Part shown: positions 34,367-47,660 of the stretch, one piece after another | How positions within the stretch are numbered: position 1 is the first letter of the stretch | How the letters are laid out: each line of letters begins with the position of its first letter | Assembly (NCBI GenBank): GCA_021442155.1 | Contig: CM038228.1 | Span: forward strand, 87,126,114 to 87,190,113 | Source of the DNA: Cymbidium sinense | Taxonomy: Eukaryota; Streptophyta; Magnoliopsida; Asparagales; Orchidaceae | Direction of reading: 5' to 3' | Length of the DNA: 64,000 bases | The notes under the pieces: generated by a model | The model's input: only the letters and a program-made list of their open reading frames with translations | Told to the model about the DNA's origin: nothing | The model's database searches: none | Program-made: the position numbers and the translations under genes

Positions 34367-36660
34367 GTGGCGTTATCTAGAGAGCAAAAAGAAATGCAGC
34401 ATCAAATGGAAGTCAAAGATAAAGAAATTGCACAGCTTAGTACCAAGATGAATGATATGATGGTACAAATGAATATCATGATGGAGATATTGCAGAAGAA
34501 AATCACATCAATTGCACTTTTATTATCGCTAATCATAGGTAATAATAACTTATATACCACATTAGCTCTAATCAAGCTCTATGCTACACTGCGAGGAATG
34601 AAGTCAACCAATTACCTCTTCAATTGATAATTCAAAATATAGATAACACACTTGGAACGGTAACAACTGCTCAGCTAGAAATAATAATCAATGAAAAGAT
34701 AAAGGAAGTCATAGCTTAAGAGCAAGCTAAAAAGTTAATGAGTAAGGGTCACCTTATCCAGCTGGATATGATCAAGTACCATACCCAAAAAGTTAATCAG
34801 TGCCAAAATTTAATACTTTCAGTGGGCTTGGTAACCCAAAGCAACATCTAGCCCAATTTAAAGCTACTTTTGATAACACAGGAATGAATAATTTGTTGCT
34901 TTTTCATCAGTTCGTTCGTAGCCTGACCTGAACTGCTTTCGAGTGGCATGAAGAATTGTCAAATGATTCGGTTAAAATCTTTGCTAAATTAGAGACAATA
35001 TTCGTGAAGAGGTTCACCAGTGCAATTGAGAAAATAACAATCGCTGATCTTGCTATGCTGAAAAGGAGAAAAGATGAGTCAGTGACAAAATTTGTAAGTC
35101 ATTGGCATAACCTAAGAATGAAATGCGAGCAATAGTTGGAAGAAGACCATGCGATCGAACTGCTAATGGGCAATATGGATGATAAAATGACACTATTTTT
35201 TGTATGGTGTCGATTGCAACATTCCAAGACTTGCTCGATAAGATGGCCAAATTTGAAAAGCTAAATGCTATATAGATAAAGCAAGAGAAACAAACCTTTA
35301 GACTCAAGAAGAAATGAAATTCATGGCTTCCTATAGCTCAAATGATGGCGTGATATATAATGTGGATAAAGAAAATACTAATGTACAATGATGATATGGG
35401 AAAGAAGCCTATCTATTCTATTCCACAGCCAAAATTGGTATTTGGAGGCAATGAGAAACCTCAAACTTTTCCAAGCGGTGGGGAGCATCCAAAATAAGCA
35501 ACAAGAGATTATGAGCGAATGCGGCCATCTTTTAAGAAAAAGATGAACAAAGATTATTCCTTTAGAAGGGACAATGTGGAAATTATTTTTAGTCAAAAAA
35601 TTCTACCAAAATTAAAAGGCACGGCAGTCAAGTCAATAATCCAAATTAATATCTCTATCATCAGATGATCAACCATCCTATAGAAGATTGTTATGTATTC
35701 AAAGATTGGTTAGAAAGGAAGTATCGGCAAGGTGAATTTACATTATTTGATGGTGTTCTAGTCAACCAAAAAAGAGAGTCTACAAAAATGATTACGTCCT
35801 CTTCCATATCATCCATCAAAGACAAAAATAAGGAGAAATCAGTTCAGATTGAAGAATGGGAAACAATAATCTCCAAAAAGACTATGAAAATGCTGAAGCA
35901 ATTAAAAGATGTCCTTAGTGTTAAGTGGAAATCACCACTTGAACGTATATTGGACTTAAAAGAGATGCTTAAACCAAGTATTTGGGCTTCTCAGTGGCAT
36001 TTTGATAAGGCTACTTCATCACAATATGAGGAATATACTAAACGTAGGCCTCATAAATCAAAAGAAGCTAAGAAAGATCAAGAAGAGAACTACAACTCAA
36101 AAGATTATTAATAATTTAGAGGAGTATCACAAGCCGATAAGACAACCATTTAGGCTTGTAGACTTTACTAAACTTCGCATTGTTGAATCAGATGAAGAAG
36201 ATAATGGTGAATCTTTTCTAGTAGAGACATGCCAAATCATTTATGTGATATTAGATGTTCTTCAGCATCAGTTACTCCAAAATGACAAGGATAGTCAGAC
36301 AAACTCAAACAACCCATCAAAATTCTTATCAAGAAAGCAAGAAGAGCCTGAAGAGTTAACATCTGAATTTTGTTTAATGACTTAACAAGATGATAACAGT
36401 TCAGATGAAGATCTATGTTTTCTCGACAGAGAAGAGTCAGACTCATCAATACCATCACACATGAAATGTATGAAGTTAAAAAATGAGTCTAGCCCTTTTG
36501 GCTGATCCTCTAGAATAAGAAGAGAATTTGAAGAAACTACCTCTTTAGAAGAATCTGAGCAAGACAAAGTGATTCAAGTTCAGTTGAGAAGTGATAAAGT
36601 CTTACCACCTTCATCAAAGAAGGGAAATGCTAATAAAGACAAAGGAAAATAAATTAAAGT
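34367..36660 (+). pseudogene. Tat1 gag, degenerate
   Basis: A coiled-coil start (REQKEMQHQMEVKDKEIAQL, 34,385-34,444) is followed near 34,800-35,280 by a retrotransposon gag domain: GLGNPKQHLAQFKATFDNTG, FEWHEELSND and LLMGNMDDKM can be read across a stop and frameshifts. The 148-residue frame at 35,665-36,111 begins INHPIEDCYVFKDWLERKY, the degenerate zinc-binding-like block usual at the end of Tat gags. 36,002-36,385 overlaps it in another frame and is partly a shadow. Gag packages element RNA. At least five stops break it. Confidence 0.8.
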
Positions 36661-36959
36661 CAACAAAGATATCATTCCCAACAATCCTAAACTAAAGCCT
36701 AAATTAAGTGAAAAGATAGATTATAATATTCTATAACATCTAAGAAAGATCCCTGCACAACTAAGTGTGTACGAGGTTCTCTTGATGTCAAAAGACCTCC
36801 AAGAAACTTTGATAGGCTCTCAGAGATCCGGAAAGTTACGAAGTTTACTTTGCTAAAAAATGCATGATTGAATTGTTGCAAACTCAAAATCTCCCAATAA
36901 TCATATTTTCTGAAGAAGATCTTATGTTGGGAATAATAGATAACTACCGTCCTATATGT

Positions 36960-37290
36960 TACTACAAAGAGTGATGACATCTCGTTCAGTCAAATATTGA
37001 TTGATCCAGGTTCTTCTATTAATCTTATGAGTCTAAAAATATTAATAGGTTTATCACTTGATATCCAACATCTTGGGAGAGATAAGTTGATGGTTCATAG
37101 TTTCAATGAAAAAGGATAAAAACCCTAGATTCTTTTATTCTCCTGCTCAAGTTTTAGGATTTATATGCAGAAGCTAAGTTTTATGTAATTGACAATGATA
37201 CATCATTTAGATCTCTCTTGGGTCAACCATGGCTATATGAGTATGGCATGGTCCCATCGACTATGCATTAGTGTATGAAGTACTTAAAAG
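36960..37290 (+). pseudogene. Tat1 aspartic protease, degenerate
   Basis: Near 36,990-37,050 the plus strand encodes ILIDPGSSINLMSL, corresponding to the active-site block of gypsy proteases with DPG where D-S/T-G is usual. A flap-like stretch follows, and a GQPWLYE-like block near 37,220, in shifted frames. Stops make it inactive. The acidic open frame that follows (37,449-37,961) is linker of unknown role. Confidence 0.7.
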
Positions 37291-37448
37291 AAGGGAAACA
37301 ATCCAGAATTACTGGTAACCTACAACATTCTCCATCCACGAAGCAATGATTTATGACGATGCAAAATACTTCATCTCTAAAGATCCTAAGCCAACAGAGC
37401 CTCTTGAAGCTGTACATCCACTTCAGGAACTAAAAAAAACTTCACAAG

Positions 37449-37961
37449 GTGAAAGAGCAAAAGCAAAGAAGAAGAATGAAGGAAATGTTGACTCTCCCTA
37501 AAGTACTTGATTCTATATCTAAATCAAGAAGATTAGTTCCTCATTTGGGAAGTGACACACAAGAAGAAGAAGATACTCCTGCAAAACTTAAGGGAACTTA
37601 TAAACTTTCAAGAAAGATAAAGTATGAAATAAGTGATTCTGATTCAGACTATGATTTTGAATCTACTTATGGAAATAGAGTTCTGGTGGTCGCATCAAGA
37701 AGGATATCTCATTTGGTAGTGTTAGAGGACTCCTTCAAAATTATACCCATCCCTCAGCAGTACTTCAAAGAAATCACTCCACTGGAGGTTCATAATATTG
37801 AAGAGTTGATAATATTCTATGTGCTGCCATTGAATGAGAGTGGTGGAACAGGAACTCTATTTTACAATTTGAAGAGTCACATAATTTTGAGTAGCCTACT
37901 CAAAAATTACGATGAGATAGTGAAGAATACCAATATACTATCCATAAATTATGAAGCATGA
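37449..37961 (+). pseudogene. Tat1 protease-RT linker region, open frame of 170 residues
   Basis: The longest open frame in Tat1. It is Lys-rich at the start, then has a Ser/Asp segment (SDSDSDYDFES) and a hydrophobic end. I recognise no fold. By position it lies between protease and reverse transcriptase and is probably polyprotein linker, or host sequence captured there. No separate start signal is evident. Confidence 0.45.
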
Positions 37962-38229
37962 TGCATAAGCTTGGAATTCATATTGGAACTACTAAACATA
38001 GAACTCAAATTTTGAACATGATGTGGAGCCAAATAAGTACTCAAGCATCATGAAGAAGTGATAAGTTTATCACTAAGGTTCTTGCATTCATCCACACATC
38101 TTATCAAAATAAAGCTTGTTATAATATAATAGAAGCTGATGTCAAAATTAATAGTGATGAAGAAAGATGATCTCCATGAAATTCTTCTCACAAATGATGA
38201 AGAAGTAGAAGCCAAGCCTGCACCTGAAG

Positions 38230-39310
38230 AACTCGAGATGGTAGACAAATAGCTACTATGGATGAACTCAAAGAAATTAACTTAGGAGCTGAAGATGATC
38301 CCCGTCCAACTTTCGTCAGTGCCCTTCTATCTGATGAGAATGCTGAAGAGTTAAAAATGATACTTTATGAATTCAGGGATTGCTTTGCCTAGAGATATTC
38401 GAAATGCCAGGCTTATCCTCTAATGTAGCAGTTCATAAACTGGCTATTAAGTCAGATGTGATGCCTGTTAAGCAAGCTCTTAGGTGAATGAGATTAGAGA
38501 TTGAAGAAACACGGTAAAAAACTAAGAAGTCGATCAAGCAAGCTTCATCAGGAGAAAAGTATGCGAGATAGCCAACATTATCCCAGTTAAGAAGAGAACA
38601 ACCAAATTCGTCTCTGCATTGACTTCCGGGACCTAAATAAGGCATGCCCAAAAGATGACTTTTTGCTCCCAATATCAGAACTACTAGTGGACAATACTTC
38701 TAACTACGACATGTTCTCATTTATGGATGGGTCATTGGGATATAATCAAATCAAGATGACGCCTGAAGATGAAAGACATACATCATTCAGAACACTTATT
38801 GGCATCTATTGTTACATAGTCATGCCATTCGATTTGAAAAATGCTAGAGCTACATACCAAAGAGCCATGATGAATATTTTTGATGAGTTGATTCACCAAA
38901 AGGTGGAATATTATATTGACAATTTGGTGGTGAAAAGCTTAAATCATGAGGATCACTTTGAAGACTTGAGAAATATATTGGAGAGAATAAAAAAAATATG
39001 ATCTTAAGATGAATCCTCTAAAATGTGCATTGTATCCTCTAAAAATTTCTGTATATGTATGCGTCACGGGTATTGAAATCAATCCTGCTAAAATCAAGAC
39101 AATAGTGGTGATGCCTCCTCCGAAGAGTTTGCGTCAGCTCCATTCTTTACAAGGATAGCTTGCACTCATCTGTCAATTTATATCAAACATATCAGGATGC
39201 TATCAACCATTTGCAAGGTTGATGAAGAAGGATGCTCCATTCAAGTGGGACAAAGAGTGCCAAGAAGCTTTCAATAGCATTAAAAGCTAATTGGTAAATC
39301 CATCAATCCT
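38230..39310 (+). pseudogene. Tat1 reverse transcriptase, degenerate
   Basis: An upstream block (FRDCFA, then a stop, about 38,370-38,390) is followed by CIDFRDLNKACPKDDF (38,613-38,661), the 112-residue open frame at 38,663-39,001 and later palm and connection blocks near 39,060-39,250. Within the open frame are FMDGSLGYNQIKM, FRTLIGIYCY, MPFDLKNA and YYIDNLVVKS. The catalytic pair that should be DD reads DN, so even this open part would be inactive. Stops occur on both sides. Confidence 0.88.
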
Positions 39311-39329
39311 TGTAGCGCCTACTCCCGGG

Positions 39330-39782
39330 ATGCCCCTCATTCTATACATGACTTTATTAGAAGAGTCCCTTGGAGCATTATTAGCACAACACAATGAATA
39401 AAGAAAAGAGAATGATCATTATTATATCAGTCGAAGATTAATATGAGCAGAAATGAGATACTCTCCGATAGAGAAGCATTGTTTGGCATTGATCTTTACA
39501 GTTCAAAAGCTCCGTCACTATAGGTTATCTCACAAGATTACCCTCATCTCAAGGATCGATCCATTGATGTACTTGATGACTAGACCAACATTAACAGGTT
39601 GCTTGGCAAGATGGGTAGTACTACTTTTACAATTTGATATCACATACGTTCTGCAAAAAGCAGTAAAGGGACAAGTCTTAGCAGATTTTCTTGTTACACA
39701 TCCCATCCCCACGGACTCTTCTCTTGATGACGATTTGCCTGATGAGAAAATTATGCTCATTCATGAAAGAGAAAAATCATAA
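39330..39782 (+). pseudogene. Tat1 first RNase H domain, degenerate
   Basis: The open frame at 39,453-39,782 contains KHCLALIFTVQKLRHY and the RPTLTGCLARWVVLLLQFDI stretch, then GQVLADFL. These are standard blocks of the RT-coupled RNase H region in this lineage. The upstream part with the catalytic Asp (near 39,330-39,370) is out of frame. Confidence 0.75.
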
Positions 39783-39784
39783 AT

Positions 39785-40110
39785 TTGGGAAATGCACTTT
39801 GATGGAGCCTCATCGATCAAACAAGTCCAACCTCTAAATTTCTCAAGGGAAAGAGCAGGAATCAGCATCATCTTCATATCACCAGAAGGAGGAATAATGA
39901 GATGATCATATGGGTTGACAAAGCTAAGAATTAATACTGAAGTTGAGTATGAAGCATTAGTGGTAGGCCTTGAAGAAGCTATTTTCATAGGCATCCAAAA
40001 CTTGCATATTTTCATGATTCTCAACTTATTATAAATCAAGTACTTGACATCTATAAAATCAATAAGCTTGAGTTAGCTTTTTATCATAAGCGAGTTCTTG
40101 AGCTTATGAA
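39785..40110 (+). pseudogene. Tat1 second (archaeal-type) RNase H, degenerate
   Basis: WEMHFDGASS (Asp kept), GISIIFISPEG, then LTKLRINTEVEYEALVVGLE (Glu residues kept) can be read at 39,785-39,995 with one internal stop. A second RNase H of this type between RT/RNase H and integrase is a known mark of the Tat lineage. The end of the domain is frameshifted near 40,010. Confidence 0.72.
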
Positions 40111-40579
40111 GTAGATACCACATGTCACACTAACTTGAGTCTCTCGATCCTAGAATAGTAAAACCAATTGTTTAGCAAAATTAGCTAAGGAAATGACAAG
40201 TATGAATGTTGATTATGTCATGATCGGCACATTTACTCGATGAGTTCTAGAGCCAGCAAAGTACCAATCCCTGTAGGTAGAGAGATTACTAAATTTGACA
40301 TAGCAGGATGTGACTCAGGTTGCTCCTCATACTCAAAATCAATAAAAAGTTATACCTAGAAGGGCTAAGAATGATATTGCCTCAGAAAAGTAGTGTGAAG
40401 CTTTTATTATAGAAGAGCCACATGATTGGAGGCAACCTTTCATTGACTACTTTAAAGAAGGCAAATTACCAAATAATAAATCACCGGCTCAAATCGAGAA
40501 GAGAATATTGCACTATGCTTTCACCAACAACATATTATATCATAGATCCTTTGAACAAATGTGGCTACAATATCTAAAT

Positions 40580-41650
40580 ACAGATGAAGGCACCAAAGTG
40601 ATGGTTGAAGTTCATGTAGAAATTTATGGTGCATATTAGTCTTATCCCAAGATGGCAGTAAAGATCAAAAGGATGGGCTATTATTGGCTATCTATGGTGA
40701 GAGACTGTATCAATCATGTTAAGAGGTCTCATGAATGTCAAGTACATGGGAATATAATCCACCAACCTCCAAATCCACTACACCTAACAATAACATCTTG
40801 GCCATTCGAATGCTGGGGTATAGATATAATTGGACCAATTGATATGCCAACATTTGTTGGACACTGCTTCATCCTAGCAATGACTGACTATTTTTTTATG
40901 TGGGCTGAAGCTACCCCATTTAAATAAGTTACTACTAACCGAGTGATCAACTTCTTCATGTATAATGTGGTCTATAGATTTGGAGTGATGCGTTAAATAA
41001 TTTTTGATAATGGCACAGCTTTCAAAAATACAAATATTTATAGATTCATCGATGGACAAAAAATTAATTGGCGATACTCTTCAATATATAATCTAAGAGC
41101 CAATGGTTTGGCGGAGGCCTTCAACAAGATATTAGTCAAGCTGCTCAAGAAGATCTTTACTTAAAATAAGAGAGAATGACATACTAAACTAAAAGAGGCA
41201 TTATGTGCATATCGAACCACTTACAAGATGCTGATTAAAGCCACATCCTATTCATTAGTATTTGGAACTAAAGTAGTTCTTCCGCTTGAAGTTGAGTTAC
41301 CTTCACTTCGAGTAGCCATCCAATACAATCTAACTGAAGATCAAAATGCTTATTTGAGAATAGAGAAACTCAAAAAGCTCATCAAAATCTAGAAGTTTAT
41401 CGAGCAAAGATGCCCAGGGCTTTTGACCATATGGTGTGACCTTGAACATTCCAAAAATAGAATTGGTTGTGGTGCTGAGAGGACCAATTATTCCGAATCA
41501 AAAATTTGGTGGCAAATTTGAGCCTAATTAGGAAGGCCCTTTTGTCATTGAGAAAGTGTACCAAGGAGGGGCATACCAACTCATTGACTTAAAGGGTGAA
41601 AGACCAATGCCGCCAATTAATGGTCGATACTTAAAAAAATATTATACATG
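40580..41650 (+). pseudogene. Tat1 integrase, degenerate but with intact triad residues
   Basis: A zinc-binding N-terminal part (EVHVEIYGAY, then RSHECQVHGN, 40,606-40,750) precedes a catalytic core in which WGIDIIGPI, IIFDNGTAF and GLAEAFNK supply Asp, Asp and Glu. The last two are separated by 35 residues, as in D(35)E integrases. At least three stops interrupt it (near 40,926, 40,996 and 41,162), and the C-terminal part is shifted. The 91-residue open piece at 40,652-40,927 is the best-preserved part. Confidence 0.88.
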
Positions 41651-43448
41651 ATGAGTACATTCTTGAAGTACAATAGAAATTTCCTTGCAAGGCAGGAGGC
41701 ATTTTTTTTAGGTTGACATCATGTTTCATGATGAGATCCCTAAATAAATATATTTACTCAAGATGAAAGAATTTTTTTGTGAAAATTCCCTATTACACAT
41801 AGGGCATTTTAGATTTTTATATATAGATGAAATCAATGTTGTATGTTAAAACCCTCTAAAGAGCATATCAATTCAAATATTATTGTATTTGCATATTTTC
41901 ATCTTGAAAGTTCTTCTAAATGCACTTTAGAATTCCTCCTATAAGACATGGGGTACTTTTAGTTTATGTTAAGTTTATTTGAGTTGATGTCATGTTATAA
42001 GACGAGATCCTCGAATATATTCTGATTCAGGTTGACATTGAGCTTTATGCCAAAATTCCTGAATATATTCATAATTGTCATTATTAAGTTGCAGGTTCTT
42101 ACAAGAATAAAAAGAATCCATTACTACACAGGAAAAGATAGCCTTAAATATTAAAAAATTTATCTCCCAAATTTGTCAAATGTCAAAGATTAAGTCAAAA
42201 GAACTCTCAATTTTGGAAGCTTCAATCAATTGAGTTGAAAGAAACATCAACCTCTACATCTTGAAGTTTAGGACACAGATGATTTCTAAAGGTCAAACTT
42301 CAAGCCCATAAATGGCCAAGTTGCTGACGCTCTCCTCACTAAACAAGTCATAAGAAATGGCCGTAGTGAAAGAGTCCCTGTTTGTCAGTCTGATGACTAA
42401 ATCACCAACCCCTCACAGCTTAAGTCGAAGACGAGTAGGTTCTAAAGGTCGAACTCAACAACCCTATGAATGGCCGAGTTGCTGACACTCTCCTCACTCA
42501 ATAAGCCATAAGAAAAGGCCGTAGTAAAAGAGCCCCTATTTGTTAGTCCAATGATGACATCTGTTCAATCTCAAACCATATCCAACTTAGTGAATACAAA
42601 CAACCATGATCCAAGAGATCTTTCTTAATGTCGATAGATAATGCAGAAAACTCTCTCAATTGTATGCCTCAAATCAATCTATATATTACCTGCAGGGTGT
42701 ATCTCAATTTATTCTCAAATGATCTGATGAAGCTGAAAGCACAGATCAAAGCTAATCTCCTTGTCAAGTCCGTCAAAGTAGAAAGCACAAGACCGAGGAA
42801 GCAATCCCATAGTTCATACAAAGCCAATAACTGAACTAAAAAAATTTTGTGATTATTCAGTCTTTTAAAGCACACATTGCTAAACTGATAACTCAACATA
42901 GACCTAGTATAAGCTGGAAGGCTGGGTCATCTATACGCATCATTCAATGAATCCATCAAAGTAGCAAGCATAGGATTCATTCATACATACACTTCCTGAC
43001 AAGTCAATATGGATAAATTGTCATTCATCGTCAAAGCTTAAAAGCGAAGGAATTTTAAATCTAACCAAGCATGGATAAACCAATTCCCTAATGGAGTCTT
43101 CATCAAAATAAATAAACCAATTCCTCCATCAAACCCAACCAAGCATGAAGCTTGGGTTGGAGGAAACTCAAATCTATAATGACATAAAAGAAAGAGATAT
43201 TCAGTAAAGCCATTGAAGTAGAGACTAGATGATGTAAGAACTCTTATCTATTCGATAAGTCAATTCTGACAAATCGATCAATCCAGTCATTTAGCATGTC
43301 ATAAATAAGACATCATACTAATGATAAATCCTATCAAAGCTCCGTAAGCTATTGCAATCGAAGTCAAAATGATCCAAGTTTTGTGGCCAGCCCAAAGGGT
43401 CAACCAGTTTTCAACAAATGTGACTCACTCCATGTATGAATTACATTT
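41651..43448 (+). other. 3' untranslated region of Tat1 with a 157-bp duplication
   Basis: No coding block remains after integrase. A tandem duplication starts with TTCTAAAGGTC at 42,283 and again at 42,440; both copies contain AAGTTGCTGAC-like and CTCTCCTCACT motifs. Long 3' untranslated regions with tandem repeats are usual for Tat elements. Confidence 0.65.
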
Positions 43449-43464
43449 GTTAGGGGGGGGCATT
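43449..43464 (+). other. Polypurine tract of Tat1
   Basis: GTTAGGGGGGGGCATT lies directly before the right LTR start TGTTGACC at 43,465. An uninterrupted G8 run just before the LTR is the expected plus-strand primer. Confidence 0.75.
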
Positions 43465-46400
43465 TGTTGACCTCCATATATGTGTTATAAGTCAAGTCAA
43501 GCCCACAAGTTGATTCGACGGACTTCGAAAGTGACAGTGCGTAAATTGGGGCTCAAAATACACTGGACATCACCGAAAATGATCAAAATGACCTCCAGTT
43601 GATGAACAGACTTCACTGTCACCTTCAAAACATCAAAATTGGTCAGAATATAAATATTGCACAATCTAATGATCAACTGATCAAGCGATCAAGCTATCAA
43701 TGTGTTGATGCATATTGATGTAGGGAAGCTACTGTGATGTCCAAATAACCTTCGTTCATGAAATTGATTATGCTGTTTGCTTCAAAACATCGAGAACTAT
43801 CAAATGATACTATCCACACTCAATTCAGATTAGTCTGTGCAATTTTTAAATGATCAAAAATGATAACATGAAAATTGAGGATAAAATGCACTGGAAATCA
43901 TCGAAAATGATCGAAATGACCTCCGATCAATGAATGGACTTTACCATCACATTCAAATTGTCGAAACTAGTCAAAATATAAATATTGTATAACTTGATAA
44001 TCAACCGATCAGACGATCAAATCATTAATGCCCTCGGACTCATATCAAGGTCAGGAGACACCGACACAAACCAAATGACCCCAATTTGTGAAATTGATTG
44101 CACCGTTAGTCTCAAAATATCAAAATATATCAAGTAAGATTGTTGTACTCAATTCAAACATATTTGCATGAAATTGAGTAGTCAGAAATGATAACATGCA
44201 TTTTGAGCTGAAATTGATCCAATTTGACGATGATTTGAACCAAACGACCTCCGATTATGAAATAGAATGTGCCGTTGTGTTTGAAACATCAAAATAACCT
44301 TGAATTGATATGTATATTAATTATGTAATTGTGTTAGTATAAAGTTCACATTAAATTCAATTAAGTAATAAAAAATCTATTTAAAATCTCTAATCTAATC
44401 CTAATGTCGTAAATTCCACTCAATCGGCCCTAATCTCTCGTTCGATCGGTTCAACCACTCCTTCACGCATGGCTCGGTTCAACTTCTCCTCTTCATGCGC
44501 TCAAATGAGTGGCCTCCCTCTCTTCCGTTCAAATCGGCACTCCCTCTTCACCCACGCTCCACACTCCTCCAACTGTTCCCCCTCTTTCCCTTCTTCTTCT
44601 TCTCAACCGCAAGGCAAAGATGTGACACACATCTCCCTCCTCCAAATCAAGAGCCCCCTTAGCAATCCCATTTTCTTCTTCCACTCTCTCATCCAAAATG
44701 GAAAAATGAAAGTATTTCTTCCCTTTATTCTTCTTCTTCCTTTTCCTTTTTCTTTCTTCCCTTTCTTCTTCTTCCTTCTCCATTCCATTTCTTCCCTCAT
44801 TTCCACAAAACCAAAATTTCATTTTCCCTTCATTTCTCCAATTCGAAAATATCTTCTCTCTTTTCCTAACAAAGCTAATCCAAAATTCCCTTTTTCCCCT
44901 TATTTCCACCAAAATTGAAATTCTATTTCTTTTTGCGACAACTGAAGAGGAACACTGTTGTTAGCAAGTTCTTCTCTCAGTTTTCAGATCTCTCTTTCCT
45001 CACTCTTCCAAAATAAAAAATTCCTTTATTTTCTCCTAATTCAAATTTTAAATTTCATTTTTCCGCAACTGGAGAAGAACACCATCATTAAGCGGGTTCT
45101 TCTCTCGATTTATGGCATCACCCTTTTCATTACCTTTCCAATTCCATTTGCCATAGCCGAAGAAGAACACCATCATCAGGCAGGTTCTTCTTTAGGCTTC
45201 TGACATTTTCACCCCTTTCTGATCTTCCCTTTGCCATAACCAAAGAGGAACATCGTCATTAGGTGGATCCATCTCTTGATTTCTGACATCTCTCTTTCTG
45301 TCCCCTTGCTGATCATTGTAATGCGGAGAAGAAATAAGTTAGAACATGTGTGATGTGGAAGTATATATGCTTGTGTTTTTTTTGCAGGTTTGAAGGCCTC
45401 GTCGTGCTCATTAGAATGCGATGAGATACAAAATCACTGCGGTGTCACAAGACACTTGTTTACACTCATTAGGGCGTATTGAGTAATCCAACAACTATTA
45501 GATGTCGCTCCTCCTAGCTGAAATTCTACCAAAATTTCATCAAATTTTGGACTTAGAAAAAAAAGAAAATGAATATATATTACATTACATTTATCTTCTT
45601 TCAGGTTTAAAGGCCTCATCACGCTCATTAGGGCTTGACAAGATGGAAATTGGTTGTGGTATCACAAGACACCACTCACTACACTCATTAGGGCATACCA
45701 AGAAAGCTAAAATACTCTCGATGTAGTCCCCTATGCGGGGATGATGCTAGGAGGCTGCCGAAATTTCATCAACTTTTTTTGGGGACTTAAACTCAAAATT
45801 AATTGAATGTCAAACTAATTATGAAACCTAAAGTCTTATAGAAATGAATTGAAATTAAATATAAATTAATTTGAAATGAATTTGAAAGTGACTTTAGTAC
45901 AAATAAAATTGAAAATCATATTTCAAATAAGAAAATAGGGATCAAACTCAAGTGAACTTGTAAAACAAATAAACTTGAATTCCTTTGATATACAAGAACC
46001 AAAACTCACAAGAGATTTAAGATAAATTTGAAGTTCAGTTACTAAATAAATATAAAACTTGATCAAGAGTTGAGGATAAATTCATATTGGATTTGAAGTC
46101 CTTTCTTATGTGAACAAATCATATTTAATATCAAATGAAGTAAAGTATCTCAATTGAATATTAAATGATAAATGATTGGTGGTAAGTCTAAATGTAAAAT
46201 TTCAAATTGAGAATAAAGTGTGTAAGTAATTTGATAACTTTCTTACAAGCACAAGTTCAATTAGGAAACTCATGAGCAACCATGAATGTAGCCTTTAAAA
46301 GATTATTTGGAGCTTGCATTTAAAGTTGAATTTGAAGCACTTGTGATATATCTATTGCTTATCTTCAAAATTAATGAAATCCAAATGAAATCCACAAAAT

Positions 46401-47660
46401 GACTTATAAAGCAGCTTTCTAATTAACAAGTGAATTATGTTCTAATTCATATTGAATAAATATGAAATCAAATTGGAGAAATATAAATAAGACTCATAAT
46501 AAATTGGGAAGCTCGCCAACAAGCTATCTTATTGAATGCATATATTATAGTATCTCGATTCAAATGAATTGAATACTTCAATTGGATTTAAGGTTATAAC
46601 ATGTGGAATTTATAATATATCTAAATGTGTACTTTCAAGTAAGAGTAGAACCTAAATGCAACCTTCGCAACACCTAGTTACAAAATTAGGATATGAATAT
46701 AGTGGTGGATTGAGCTGCTCACACCTCACTTTATTCTTAACTTTTGACTTTGCTTCTGCTTCCTTCTTCTATGCCATCGGATTTGCAATGCATCATACAA
46801 GTGAACAGAAGGTGTTAATTAAGGCATTCTCAAATAAACATGCATGGTCCCTGACACTATACTAAATGCTTAAATTCAAGTGTTCGAGGATGCTGCATGG
46901 GTTGCTACCCGATTTAGTCTTAGGATGGGGTCCGGGTTAACAAAATCTAAAAATCTATTATATAAATTTTAACTTAGTAAAATATCTGAGAAGCTAATTA
47001 TGTCAGGTGACAGTAGATCTGATCCTCTATTAATAGCTAAACAGAGTTGACATGATCTAAATTTCTCAAATATATTCGATTCAATCAATTAACTCGATGA
47101 TGGCTGTGTTGAATGGTGAATTCAACCGAAGGGGATACTTCCATAAAAATGTGATTCTAATCTCAAATCAAGTTAAATCAAATTAAGTAGCAGTCTAAAA
47201 CCATTTAAATGGAATTCAATCATTAAATGCTTAAAGCAAAACTCAATCTATCCACCTTCTGCAATTGTTTATCGGAGGTGATAAATTTAGAAAACTCTAG
47301 GTCACAAAGGAGCCAATGCCAAATTAAGTGTTTTACTATGTTCATTCTCAATGAATCTCTTGCCAGTAAGGATGACCCGTGTCCTCTAACTTAGTGGTGG
47401 CTCCACGATGATAGTTATGACCAAAGTCCTCGATGGTGGTTTGGACAGGATCCATTATATTATGATTATGGTTGCTGCTCTCATGTTTGAGTCATGAATC
47501 ATTTACTTGATAGGGCAAATAATCTTATATCAACTAAGGTAGACTTAAGATTTTCTCCTTAGATAAACACCACCTCAGGTCTACAAGGATTTCTTGGATG
47601 ACGTAATCAATGTGTTGCTGATTAGGATCCTTCGGTCAGGTTGGGTTGACTACCTCCTCT
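43465..47660 (+). repeat. 3' LTR of Tat1, truncated
   Basis: Matches 27,962-32,095 in order. The match ends after CTCCTCT at 47,660, so about 400 bp of the LTR end are missing. Three of its four hairpin repeats are preserved (44,945-44,976, 45,072-45,104, 45,160-45,192); the fourth has lost one arm. The 149-residue open frame at 44,469-44,918 is polypyrimidine translation (Phe/Ser/Leu/Pro), not a gene. Sequence beyond is a partial LTR2 copy. Confidence 0.88.

Larger units (their letters stand above)
27962..47660 (+). mobile_element. Tat1: Tat/Ogre-type Ty3/gypsy retrotransposon, degenerate
   Basis: A long element with a 4.5-kb left LTR (27,962-32,498), a primer-binding site at 32,505, gag, protease, RT, RNase H, a second RNase H, integrase, a polypurine tract (43,449-43,464) and a right LTR starting at 43,465 that is cut at 47,660. 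The very long LTRs, the extra non-gag coding-like region upstream of gag, the second (archaeal-type) RNase H and the AEAFNK-style integrase are features of the Tat lineage. Every coding module is broken by stops or shifts. Several stops sit where Trp or Gln codons would be expected, a pattern fitting cytosine deamination of methylated DNA. Because the right LTR is truncated, no target duplication can be checked. Confidence 0.9.

Noticed and set aside
40580..41650. Intact integrase gene
   Set aside because: Although the catalytic residues and their spacing are kept, at least three stops interrupt the frame.
44469..44918. 149-residue open frame
   Set aside because: Same polypyrimidine part of the right LTR; no domain, and the frame is not kept in the left LTR copy.
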